From assembly GCF_022557175.1 (NCBI RefSeq), contig NZ_CP092915.1, positions 1,612,001 to 1,676,000 of the forward strand: DNA of 64,000 nt, written 5' to 3'. The notes beneath the pieces are model-generated. The model saw only the letters and a program-made list of their open reading frames with translations, made no database searches and was not told the DNA's origin. Both the position numbers and the translations under genes were made by a program. How positions within the stretch are numbered: position 1 is the stretch's first letter; the number at the start of each line of letters is the position of its first letter. Source of the DNA: Mycolicibacterium sp. YH-1 (GTDB taxonomy: Bacteria > Actinomycetota > Actinomycetes > Mycobacteriales > Mycobacteriaceae). Below, piece after piece: positions 9,654 through 18,085 of this stretch.

Positions 9654-9667
9654 TAGAACGTGATACA
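9654..9667 (-). promoter_or_regulatory. Degenerate KstR-like operator candidate
   Basis: TAGAACGTGATACA fits the KstR consensus TnnAACnnGTTnnA with one mismatch (GAT for GTT). It lies 22-35 bp upstream of the epimerase start at 9632, where a repressor would block the promoter. A much better match occurs at 26083-26096. Confidence 0.35.
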
Positions 9668-9776
9668 ACCTCGCACTCTCGGCTGGTAAGCGCAATCGCT
9701 AGCTCGCCGCCACGCGTCGGGTGATACCGCCGACGAACTCGGGCGACTTGGCGTGGAATGGGACATGGCGCGGTTC

Positions 9777-9796
9777 CCGACATCAGCAGATGTCGG
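9777..9796. promoter_or_regulatory. 8-bp inverted repeat upstream of SulP gene
   Basis: CCGACATC (9777-9784) and GATGTCGG (9789-9796) are perfectly complementary around AGCA, 31 bp before the SulP start. It could be an operator or a leader hairpin. No adjacent regulator gene is present. Confidence 0.35.
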
Positions 9797-9827
9797 ACGA
9801 TGCGGCGGCTGAGGGGACTGGATCCGG

Positions 9828-11498
9828 ATGAGGCTCAAGCTGGGCAAGCCGACGTTCCGTGATGCCGTTGCCGGACTGGTGACGGGCCTGTTCTCGATCC
9901 CAGAAGGCATGGCGTACGCCAGCATCGGCGGGTTCAACCCCGTGGCCGGCCTCTACTCCGGCGTCGTGTCCACGATTGTCGGCTCGATGTTCGCCCGCAC
10001 CGTGCTCATGGTCACCACCTTGACCAGCGCCCTGGCACTGTCATCGCGCAGTGTGCTGACGGACGCCGGCCTCGATCCGTCCGACCCCGCCAACGTCGCC
10101 GCATTGGCCATCGTCGTGGGTGTCGTGATGCTGGTGCTGGGTCTGTTGAAGTTCGGATCGATCATGAACTTCGTCTCGAACGCGGTGATGACCGGGTTCA
10201 CCGCCGGTATCGCGCTGCAGATCATCGCCGGCGTGATCGGTGACGCCACCGGGTACCGACCGGACAGTCACAACACCATCGGCAAGTTCATCGACGCCTT
10301 CGCGCACATCGGTTCCTGGGAGGTCGGCCCCTGTCTGGTCGCGGTGGCGACGGTCGCGGTGTGGGCGGTGTTTCACTTCATCAAACCGCTTGAGGCCTTC
10401 GCGATCCTGATTGCGCTCGTCGTCGTGACGCTGGGCGTCGCGCTTCTCGGGGTGCAGGTGGAGACGGTCAGCGATATCGCGTCCATTCCCAATGCGCTTC
10501 CGCCGTTCTCGGTGCCGAACTTCGCGGCGATGCCCGAGCTGCTAGTCGGGGGACTGGCGGTCGCGCTCGTCGGGCTGGCGCAGGCGGCCGGTATCTCGGC
10601 TGCCGTGCCAAACCCAGATCGGAGCCGCCCGAGCACATCTGGTGACTTCGTCGCGCAGGGGGCGGCCAACGTTGCAGGCGGATTGTTCGGCGCGTTACCC
10701 ACCGGCGGATCGCTTTCGCGTACCGGCGTCGCGGTCTCTGCGGGGGCTCAGACGCGTTGGGCGGGGATATTCGCCGGGCTGTGGCTGGCGGCCCTGGTGC
10801 TGGTCGCGGGGTCGCTGGCGGAACGGATCCCGATGCCGGTCATCGGCGGGCTCATTCTCGTGATCGGCGCTGAGCTGGTCATGGGTCGGTGGGCCGACAT
10901 CAAACTGGTGGTGCGTACCGCTCCGCTGTCCGCCGTCGCGATGCTGGTCACATTCGCGGCCACGACACAGCTGCCGTTGCACACTGCGATCCTGATCGGT
11001 GCGCTCACCTCGCTTGTGCTGTACTGCGCCAAGGCTTCGCAGGCAGCGGAGCTGATCGCCCTTTCGCGGACCGACGGCGACTGGTGGGTGGTCCCGGTGC
11101 CAGACGCCGTCGCGAACGACGCTGTGACGGTGTTGCAGTACTCGGGTGTGGGGCTCTTCGCCGAGGTGCCCCGGATCGACGAGGACTGGCCCCGAGTCGA
11201 GAGCTCCAACAACGCCGTCGTGGTGCTGGGGATGCACACGCTGCCCGATGTGCCCTCGTCGAAGGTGATCAAGGCATTGAGGCGGTGGGCCGAGGACCTT
11301 GCGGCCAACGGCGGCAGGCTGATCATCGCGGGAGTCAGCCCCGCGACGGCGAAGGTGTTCGAACACGCCGGCCTGGTCGAACTATTGGGAGCCGATGGCA
11401 TGGTGCTGGCCACAGACCGGTTGTTCGAGGCCACAGAGGAAGCCGTGCGACGGGGTGAGGTATGGATCGCCGCACGCCGCAATCCGCCCCCGACCTAG
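9828..11498 (+). CDS. SulP family inorganic anion transporter with STAS domain
   Basis: This 556-residue protein has the SulP (SLC26) arrangement: a membrane domain of residues ~1-400 beginning with the signature FSIPEGMAYASIGGFNPVAGLY, and a cytoplasmic STAS domain (~residues 430-545). The stretch AAGISAAVPNPDRSRPSTSGDF followed by ALPTGGSLSRTGV is the usual core region. The family carries sulfate, bicarbonate or other anions. It converges on and overlaps by 4 bp the gene for a formylglycine-generating enzyme, and two sulfatase genes follow, so handling of sulfate released by these enzymes is a reasonable inference. Confidence 0.9.
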   Translation: MRLKLGKPTFRDAVAGLVTGLFSIPEGMAYASIGGFNPVAGLYSGVVSTIVGSMFARTVLMVTTLTSALALSSRSVLTDAGLDPSDPANVAALAIVVGVVMLVLGLLKFGSIMNFVSNAVMTGFTAGIALQIIAGVIGDATGYRPDSHNTIGKFIDAFAHIGSWEVGPCLVAVATVAVWAVFHFIKPLEAFAILIALVVVTLGVALLGVQVETVSDIASIPNALPPFSVPNFAAMPELLVGGLAVALVGLAQAAGISAAVPNPDRSRPSTSGDFVAQGAANVAGGLFGALPTGGSLSRTGVAVSAGAQTRWAGIFAGLWLAALVLVAGSLAERIPMPVIGGLILVIGAELVMGRWADIKLVVRTAPLSAVAMLVTFAATTQLPLHTAILIGALTSLVLYCAKASQAAELIALSRTDGDWWVVPVPDAVANDAVTVLQYSGVGLFAEVPRIDEDWPRVESSNNAVVVLGMHTLPDVPSSKVIKALRRWAEDLAANGGRLIIAGVSPATAKVFEHAGLVELLGADGMVLATDRLFEATEEAVRRGEVWIAARRNPPPT

Positions 11499-12373
11499 GC
11501 TCGGACGCACCGGAAGCCGATGTGGCTCATCCCGGTGTCCACCATCTGCGGCCTGCGCGCGGCGGGGCGGTAGCGCAGGCAGTAGCTGTCCGCGCACAGG
11601 AACGATCCGCCCTTGATCACCTTGCGGCCGATCTGGAACTGCGGCTGGTTGGGGTCGTAACTGTCCGCCGCGCAGCAGGACTCGAGCGCACGGGTGTCGG
11701 TCCACCAGTCGAGCGTCCACTCCCAGACATTGCCCGCCATATCGAACAGGCCGTAGTCGTTCGGCGTGAAGCTGCCGACGGGTTGTGTTGTCCCGTAACC
11801 CGTGTCGGGCAGATAGGGAAACTCACCGTGCCAGTAGTTGGCCAGTCGTTCGCCCGGGCCCTCGGGTGCGTCGCCCCACGTGTAGGTCGCCCCGGAGAGG
11901 CCCCCGCGGGCGGCCACCTCCCATTGCGTCTCGGTGGGCAGCGCCAGGCCCGCCCACTCGGCGTAGGCCTCGGCGTCCTCGAACGCCACGTGCACGACGG
12001 GATGATGCTCGCGGTTGCGCAGGGTGGACTTCGGGCCGCGCGGGTGGTTCCAGCACGCACCTGGCGTCCATGTCCACCACTGGTTGAGGTGGCGTAGGTC
12101 GACGGGACCGGGTGTGCGATGAAAGACCATCGATCCCGGCTGCAGATTCTCCGGTGGAGCGTCGGGGAAGTCCGCTGGGTCGATCGGCCGCTCGGCGATC
12201 GTGACGTAGCCGGTCGCGTCGACAAACGCGGCGAAGTCGGCGTTGCTCACCTGATGGGTCTGCATCCGGAAACCCTCGACGGTTGCCTCGCGGACGGGAC
12301 CCTCCTCCGGGTAGTGCGCGTCGGAACCCAGTAGCGCGGTCTGGGCTGGAATCCAGGCGAAGTCGTCGCTCAC
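11495..12373 (-). CDS. Formylglycine-generating enzyme (sulfatase activator)
   Basis: The 292-residue protein is of the SUMF1/FGE family, which converts a cysteine in sulfatases to C-alpha-formylglycine. The copper-binding cysteine pair of the active site is present as SFLCADSYCLRYRPAAR with the standard C-x4-C spacing. DMAGNVWEWTLDWW and the C-terminal GFRCVRA are other family hallmarks. The two sulfatases encoded upstream on the same strand carry CTAGR motifs, which FGE modifies, so substrate and enzyme are neighbours. A strong hairpin at 12392-12447 separates it from the HAD gene, suggesting independent transcription or attenuation. Confidence 0.93.
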   Translation of the reverse strand: MSDDFAWIPAQTALLGSDAHYPEEGPVREATVEGFRMQTHQVSNADFAAFVDATGYVTIAERPIDPADFPDAPPENLQPGSMVFHRTPGPVDLRHLNQWWTWTPGACWNHPRGPKSTLRNREHHPVVHVAFEDAEAYAEWAGLALPTETQWEVAARGGLSGATYTWGDAPEGPGERLANYWHGEFPYLPDTGYGTTQPVGSFTPNDYGLFDMAGNVWEWTLDWWTDTRALESCCAADSYDPNQPQFQIGRKVIKGGSFLCADSYCLRYRPAARRPQMVDTGMSHIGFRCVRA

Positions 12374-12391
12374 TGGTTGTGTGCTCCCCGT

Positions 12392-12447
12392 CGAGACTGC
12401 GGTGAGATCGCGCTTTCGGCCGAAACGGTGATCTCACCGCAGTCTCG
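12392..12447. terminator. 18-bp perfect inverted repeat with nested stem
   Basis: CGAGACTGCGGTGAGATC (12392-12409) pairs perfectly with 12430-12447, and inside the loop TTTCGGCCGAAA (12414-12425) forms a second stem. It fills the gap between the HAD gene stop and the FGE start. It is long for a plain terminator and may be a dispersed mycobacterial palindrome that also stops transcription. Confidence 0.6.
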
Positions 12448-12457
12448 GCGGTCGAGG

Positions 12458-13381
12458 TCAGGCAAAGACGGCCGTCCAGTCGTTCTTGAGACTGACAACG
12501 GTCCAGCCGTACTGCTTTGCGTGGTCCAGCACCCTCTCCGCGCCTGCGGTGTAGTCGAATTCGCGTTCGGCATCGTCGTGCAGCACCAGCAGGCGCAACG
12601 ACGGCTTGTCCGGCCGACCCGCGTACATCAGCATCTCGTCGTCGCCGTTGGAGTTGCCCGCGGCCAGGATCGGCCGCCTGCCGATGCGGTTCCAGATCCG
12701 CACGGGTTTCTCCGGCCCGTCGTCGAAGACATCGAGCGTCGGCTGGATCAGCAGGTCGCCGCGTCCGTCGCGGCCGTCGAACTTCAGCCCCTGGGAGCTG
12801 CCGACGACGCGTTCGGGCGGGATGCCGTAGATCGTCGACGTGACGGGCCGCATGAAGTCGCGTCCACCGCCAGACGCGATGTAGCAGGTGAAGTCGTGCG
12901 TCTCGAGGTAGCGCAGCAACTCGACCATCGGCGCGTAGACACAGTGCAGATAGTTGCGCTGCAGCGTGGGATGGCTGGCCTCGGCGAAGAAGGCGTTGAC
13001 CAGCGCCGCGTGTTCCTCGACGGTCATCGACTCATGCAGCGACATCACCGCCCCGGCAAGCACTTTGAGGTCGGAGTCATCACCCTGATAGTGCTTGGTG
13101 ATGGCTCCGCCGAACCAGTTCAGATCGCCTGCCACCGCTGCCTGATACGGCTGGTTGGCGGCCAGCGAGGTATCGGTCGCTGCCTTCTCGACCAGCCTGC
13201 GCACGATGAAGTCCAGCTGGATGTACATCGGCTTCTCACACCACAGCGTGCCGTCGTTGTCGAAGACGGCGACGCGTTCCTCAGGCGGGACGAAGTCCGG
13301 TCCAGCGGTCGTGACACGGGCGACGAAGTCGATGATTGCCGACTTCGTCACGCCGTCGGCCCAAGTCGCGAGCTCCGCCAC
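12458..13381 (-). CDS. HAD superfamily phosphatase-like hydrolase
   Basis: The 307-residue protein has the HAD motifs in order: FDNDGTLWCEKP (motif I, Asp nucleophile and Asp acid), IASGGGRDFM (motif II region), and ILAAGNSNGDDEML (motif IV acidic pair). The cap lies between motifs I and II, giving a C1-capped HAD similar to phosphoserine phosphatases. The start codon lies 2 bp after the stop of the sulfatase gene, so it is the third gene of the sulfatase operon. Its substrate is unknown; a phosphate ester derived from the desulfated product is one possibility. Confidence 0.82.
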   Translation of the reverse strand: MAELATWADGVTKSAIIDFVARVTTAGPDFVPPEERVAVFDNDGTLWCEKPMYIQLDFIVRRLVEKAATDTSLAANQPYQAAVAGDLNWFGGAITKHYQGDDSDLKVLAGAVMSLHESMTVEEHAALVNAFFAEASHPTLQRNYLHCVYAPMVELLRYLETHDFTCYIASGGGRDFMRPVTSTIYGIPPERVVGSSQGLKFDGRDGRGDLLIQPTLDVFDDGPEKPVRIWNRIGRRPILAAGNSNGDDEMLMYAGRPDKPSLRLLVLHDDAEREFDYTAGAERVLDHAKQYGWTVVSLKNDWTAVFA

Positions 13382-13383
13382 GT

Positions 13384-14937
13384 TCAGCCGCCGCGAGTGG
13401 CGAGGAACTTCTCGAGTTCCTCGACCGCGTGGTTGATGGTGAACGACGCCGGCTCCTGCCGCGGCGGGAACTCCTTGAACGTCTCCAGGAACTGGTTCAC
13501 GATCGCTGAGCCGTAGAACATCAGGTACAGACGATCAATCACCCAGTCCCAGTAGGTGTTCGAGGTGATATCCGCGTGTTCGAAGGGATCGGTGCGCAGG
13601 TTGAAGAGTTTCGGTGCGCGCAACTTCGTGAATGGCTCGAACCACACCGCGAGCGTGCCCTGGCAGCGCTGCTCCATGAACACGATCTTCCAATTGTCGG
13701 CTCGGATGCCCAGCACATCGCCGTCGTCGGAGAAGTAGATCATCCCGCGCCGCGGACTCTTGTCGACCTCGCCAGTCAGATACGGCAGCAGGTTGTAGCC
13801 GTCGATGTGCACCTTGTACTCGGTTTTGCCGTCGGCGCCAGCCTTGTGACCGGCCTTGAGTTTCTCGACGATATCCGGATCACCCGCAGCGGCTGCGAAT
13901 GTGGGAAGCCAATCATGATGCTGGACAATCTCGTTGGATACCGATCCGGCCTTGATCTTTCCCGGCCAGCGGATCAACTCCGGAATGCGGAACGCGCCCT
14001 CCCAGTTCGTCGCCTTCTCGCTGCGGAACGGGGTGGTGGCCCCGTCGGGCCAGCTGTTGGCATGCGGGCCGTTGTCGGTGGAGTAGATGACGATGGTGTC
14101 CTCGGCGATCCCGAGTTCGTCCACCAGATCGAGCAGCGTGCCGACGTTGCGGTCATGGTCGATCATCGTGTCGTGGTACGGCGACTGCCAGCGCCCGGCC
14201 TGACCTCTGCTCTCCGGCTTGGTGTGGGTGCGAAAGTGCATGTGCGTCATGTTCATCCACACGAAGAACGGGGTTTCCGCCTCGTGCTGACGCCTGATGA
14301 ACTCCGCGCACGCAGACGTGGTCTCGTCGTCGATGGTCTCCATCCGCAGTTTCGTCAGCGGTCCGGTGTCCTCGATGCGCTGCCTGCCGACCGGACCGTA
14401 CCGTTCGTCGACCTCACCGGAGTCCTCGTCGGTGGCCCAGGAGTGGATCACGCCGCGCGGTACCAGAGCCTTGCGCAGCAGAGGCGCCTCCTCTTCGGTG
14501 GGGTAGTCCTCGTGCTCCGGCTCCTCCTCGGCATTGAGGTGGTACAGGTTTCCGAAGAACTCGTCGAATCCGTGTGCGGTGGGCAGGTATTTGTTCAGGT
14601 CGCCAAGGTGGTTCTTGCCGAACTGGCCGGTGGCGTAACCCAGCGGTTTGAGCACCTCGGCGATCGTCGGGTCCTCCTTCTGCAGCCCGACGTCGACACC
14701 GGGCATGCCGACCTTGCTCATACCGGTGCGATAGACGCTCTGTCCGGTGATGAACGACGACCGTCCCGCGGTGCAGCTCTGCTCGCCGTAGGAATCGGTG
14801 AAAAGCATTCCCTCATCAGCGATCCGGTCGATGTTGGGGGTGAAGTAGCCCATCATGCCGCGGCTGTAACAACTGAGGTTGGAGATGCCGATGTCATCGC
14901 CCCAGATGACCAGGATGTTCGGTTGCGAATTAGGCAT
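13384..14937 (-). CDS. Arylsulfatase-type sulfatase (CTAGR active site), copy 2
   Basis: This 517-residue type I sulfatase has the formylglycine motif C-T-A-G-R at residues 55-59, metal-binding DD in WGDDIGISNLSCYS, and STDNGPHANSWPDG with the conserved D-N-G of the family. The protein has no evident signal peptide, so cytoplasmic action is likely. It is closely similar along its whole length to the protein encoded at 14941-16491 (both Cys at position 55, same PNIDR, FGKNHLGDLNKYLPT and ITSNTYWDW blocks), showing a tandem duplication. The genes are 3 bp apart and form one operon with the HAD gene. Sulfate-ester hydrolysis is expected; substrate unknown. Confidence 0.92.
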   Translation of the reverse strand: MPNSQPNILVIWGDDIGISNLSCYSRGMMGYFTPNIDRIADEGMLFTDSYGEQSCTAGRSSFITGQSVYRTGMSKVGMPGVDVGLQKEDPTIAEVLKPLGYATGQFGKNHLGDLNKYLPTAHGFDEFFGNLYHLNAEEEPEHEDYPTEEEAPLLRKALVPRGVIHSWATDEDSGEVDERYGPVGRQRIEDTGPLTKLRMETIDDETTSACAEFIRRQHEAETPFFVWMNMTHMHFRTHTKPESRGQAGRWQSPYHDTMIDHDRNVGTLLDLVDELGIAEDTIVIYSTDNGPHANSWPDGATTPFRSEKATNWEGAFRIPELIRWPGKIKAGSVSNEIVQHHDWLPTFAAAAGDPDIVEKLKAGHKAGADGKTEYKVHIDGYNLLPYLTGEVDKSPRRGMIYFSDDGDVLGIRADNWKIVFMEQRCQGTLAVWFEPFTKLRAPKLFNLRTDPFEHADITSNTYWDWVIDRLYLMFYGSAIVNQFLETFKEFPPRQEPASFTINHAVEELEKFLATRGG

Positions 14938-14940
14938 TTG

Positions 14941-16491
14941 TCAGTCCTTTGCAAGGTACTCGTGCAGCTTCTCGACCGCCTGGTCGACGCTGAAACTGGC
15001 CGGTGCGTGCCGCGGGCGGAACTCCTTGAACGTCTCCAGGAACTTGGTCGCCATGGCGGTGGCATAGAAGACGAAGTAGTCGTGTCGCAGCAGCCACTCG
15101 TAATAGGTGTTCGACGTGATGTCGGCGTACTCGAACGGATCGGTACGCAGGTTGAACAGCTTCGGCACCCGGAGCGAGGTGAACGGCTCGGCCCAAATCC
15201 TTAGCGTGCCCGGGCAGCGCTGCTCCATGAAGACGATCTTCCAGTTCTCGAAACGCATGGCGACCAGGTCACCGTCATCGGAGAAGTAGAAGAAGCCACG
15301 CCGCGGGCTCTCGTCTACCTCACCAGTCAGGTAGGGGAGCAGGTTGAAACCGTCAATGTGCACCTTGTACTCAGTGTTCCCGTCGGCGCCGGCCTTATGG
15401 CCCTTCTTCAGCTTCTCGCTGATGTCCGGGTCACCCGCGGCGGCCAGGAGGGTCGGCAGCCAGTCGTGATGCTGGATGATCTCGTTCGAGACGGCGCCGG
15501 CCTCGATCTTGCCGGGCCAGCGGACCAGTTCCGGCACGCGGAACGCACCCTCCCAGTTGGTGTCCTTCTCACTTCGAAACGGGGTGGTGCCGGCGTCGGG
15601 CCAGGTGTTCCGGTGGGGTCCGTTGTCGGTGGAGTAGATGACGATGGTGTCGTCGGCGATGCCGAGCTCGTCGATGGCATCGAGGACGGTGCCGACGTTG
15701 CGGTCGTGATCGATCATCGCGTCGTGGTACTCGGACTGCCACAGGCCGGCCTGTCCCCGGCTCTCCGGTTTGACGTGGGTATAGAGGTGCATGTGGGTGA
15801 AGTTGCACCACACGAAGAACGGGGTGTCCGCCTCGTGCTGGCGCTTGATGTAGTCGACGGTGGCCTCGGCGATGTCGTCGTCGATGGTCTCCATCCGCTT
15901 GGTGTTCAGCGGCCCGGTGTCCTCAATGGTCTGCTTGCCGACGGGCCCGTACTTCGGGTCGTCGGGTTCACCGGAGACGTCGTCGGTGGCCTTGCACTTC
16001 AACACACCGCGGGGCTTGGCGAGGTTGTACAGCCGGGGGTAGCGATCCTCGTGCGGGTAGTCGTACTGCTCGGGCTCCTCCTCGGCGTTGAGGTGGTACA
16101 GGTTGCCGTAGAACTCGTCGAAGCCGTGCACCGTCGGCAGGTACTTGTTGAGGTCGCCGAAGTGGTTCTTGCCGAACTGGCCGGTGGCGTAGCCCAGCGG
16201 TTTGAGCAACTCGGCGATGGTCGGATCCTCCGCAGCCCAACCGATGTCAGCGCCAGGGATACCGACCTTGCTCATTCCGGTGCGATACACGCTTTGACCA
16301 CTGATGAAGGCGGCCCGGCCCGCGGTGCAGCTTTGCTCACCGTAGGAATCGGTGAATCGCATGCCCTCTTTGGCGAGCCGGTCGATGTTCGGGGTGCGAT
16401 AGCCCATGACGCCGTCGCTGTAACAACTCAGGTTGGTGATGCCGATGTCATCGCCCCAGATGACCACGATGTTCGGCTTTCCGTTGGGCAT
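14941..16491 (-). CDS. Arylsulfatase-type sulfatase (CTAGR active site), copy 1
   Basis: This 516-residue sulfatase is the first gene of the operon. Cysteine 55 in C-T-A-G-R is the residue converted to formylglycine; WGDDIGITNLSCYS provides metal ligands and KNHFGDLNKYLPT contains the conserved Lys-x-His. DHDRNVGTVLDAIDELGI and YSTDNGPHRN are family blocks. It is a paralogue of the next gene; differences cluster in the insert around residues 150-190, which may alter substrate choice. A dedicated FGE gene lies downstream at 11495-12373. Confidence 0.92.
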   Translation of the reverse strand: MPNGKPNIVVIWGDDIGITNLSCYSDGVMGYRTPNIDRLAKEGMRFTDSYGEQSCTAGRAAFISGQSVYRTGMSKVGIPGADIGWAAEDPTIAELLKPLGYATGQFGKNHFGDLNKYLPTVHGFDEFYGNLYHLNAEEEPEQYDYPHEDRYPRLYNLAKPRGVLKCKATDDVSGEPDDPKYGPVGKQTIEDTGPLNTKRMETIDDDIAEATVDYIKRQHEADTPFFVWCNFTHMHLYTHVKPESRGQAGLWQSEYHDAMIDHDRNVGTVLDAIDELGIADDTIVIYSTDNGPHRNTWPDAGTTPFRSEKDTNWEGAFRVPELVRWPGKIEAGAVSNEIIQHHDWLPTLLAAAGDPDISEKLKKGHKAGADGNTEYKVHIDGFNLLPYLTGEVDESPRRGFFYFSDDGDLVAMRFENWKIVFMEQRCPGTLRIWAEPFTSLRVPKLFNLRTDPFEYADITSNTYYEWLLRHDYFVFYATAMATKFLETFKEFRPRHAPASFSVDQAVEKLHEYLAKD

Positions 16492-16779
16492 GTCGCCCTC
16501 GCTTTCATCCGACGTGGTGTGGATCCTGCTTTCTGGACACTAGGGGAATGTTCCGCGTGGCGTTGGCCCTCAGCAAGAATTTCACGCGGTGGCCTGAACC
16601 GAACATCAAGATTTGCAATAGAACTCGACCGGAGCGGTGGACGCGGGTATTGCCCATTCGCTCGTCTTCGACGAGCGCGTCGGTAACGCTCCAACGCGCG
16701 TGCCGGAGGCCCACCATCGAAGCCATAGGTGAAGGTATTGGGCAGCCCTGTGCGTCCCGCACCCCAGACCAAGATTGCG

Positions 16780-17494
16780 TGCGGTTGCCACCGCGAGACG
16801 CTGGCTTTGACCTGGCCAACCTAACCCTGCTGAAGGGCGACACTGGCTGGATCGTGATCGACACCCCGATCTCGCCGGAGATGGCCAAGGCCGGACTGGA
16901 TCTGGCCAACGAGAAGCTCGGTGCCAGTCCAGTTCTCGCAGTCGTGCACAGTCACTCGCACACCGATCACTACGGTGGCGTGCGCGGCATCGTCTCGCAG
17001 CAGGACGTCGACACCGGCAAGGTGAAAATCATCGCGCCGTCAGCGGCTTTCGTCGAGGCTGCGGTCAGCGAGAATGTGATCGCCGGCAACGCGATGTCTC
17101 GGCGGGTGCAACGGCGTTCCCCGATGCCGGAGGGACGGACACCGCGAGTCCGGACACCATCAATGCCATGCCGCCGGAGATGATGTTCGACTACCTGGGC
17201 GTGCGACTCAACGGCCCGAGGGCCGCGGGCAGGAAGATCACCCTCAATGTCGATTTCACCCAGCTGAAGAAGCAGTATGTGCTCACCGTGGAGAACGGCG
17301 TGCTCAACTACGGGTCCGCACCGATACCGAATGCCGACGCCAGCCTCAAGCTCACCAAGGCGACGATGAACCAGATTCAGCTGGGCAAGTTGAAGCTCAA
17401 CGACGGCATCGACCAGAACAGGGTGACGCTCGAGGGCAATCGCCAGTCACGAACGACACGATTGATTCGTCAAGCCGGAAAGCGCACGGGGTGA
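16780..17494 (+). pseudogene. Relic of an SdsA1-type alkylsulfatase (MBL fold), internally deleted
   Basis: Two out-of-frame pieces of one linear alkylsulfatase are visible. The first (about 16801-17115) has FDLANLTLLKGDTGW and the metal site HSHSHTDHYGG, ending at AGNAMSRRVQ. The second (about 17120-17494) resumes in another frame with ASPDTINAMPPEMMFDYLG and the SCP2-like C-terminal domain. The several hundred residues that normally lie between (rest of the beta-lactamase domain and dimerisation domain) are missing, and no intact N-terminus is seen. Whole enzymes are about 600-650 residues. It stands next to the functional sulfatases, so the island once held another sulfatase class. Confidence 0.8.
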
Positions 17495-17604
17495 CGCGCA
17501 TTACGAAATCCCTGCGTTACCCTCAAGGAGTCGCAGGTTCCTCGCGTTCCCGCCGAGCGGTGACCGTCTGCGACGTGTGCGTATAACGGATGGGAGCACC
17601 ATCC

Positions 17605-18057
17605 ATGGTGCTGAACTCTCCTGTGGCCAACAAGGCCCCCCGGTTGGTGTTCTGCAACAGATCAGCCACCCGCGGCGGCGTCGATGCCGCGTGGCTGCCC
17701 GGCAGCAACAACCTGGGCGCTGAACTGCCCGACCTGCTTGCGGTCATCGGATCGATGATCGGCGAGGTCCGACGCGTTGTTTACGACCCACGGTCCTGGA
17801 CGAAGACGCCGTCGCGCATGATCCGGCGCGGCGTGGCAATCTCCATCGATCCCTACCCGATGGTGACGTGCGAGACGATCTACCTGATCGGCACGCACTC
17901 CCGGGACGCCGTTATCTACGTCTTCCCGCAGACGTGTACCACCGCGATCGTGGACCGCGTCCTGGACGCCATCCGCGACTCCGACGCACCGATGGACACG
18001 TCTGTGCTTCGACATCTGCTGGGCCGATTCTCGACTGCCGAGGCCGAAACGGCGTGA
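17605..18057 (+). CDS. DUF5994 family protein
   Basis: The protein has a mycobacterial DUF5994-like pattern: [30 protein letters not shown], then [11 protein letters not shown] and a C-terminal helix. I prefer the ATG at 17605, which has GGGAG eight bases upstream; an in-frame ATG at 17590 would add five residues. Function is unknown. It is followed 28 bp later by the acyl-activating enzyme gene. Confidence 0.65.
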   Translation: MVLNSPVANKAPRLVFCNRSATRGGVDAAWLPGSNNLGAELPDLLAVIGSMIGEVRRVVYDPRSWTKTPSRMIRRGVAISIDPYPMVTCETIYLIGTHSRDAVIYVFPQTCTTAIVDRVLDAIRDSDAPMDTSVLRHLLGRFSTAEAETA

Positions 18058-18085
18058 CGGGGTGCGTCAAAGAACAGGGCCTGCG

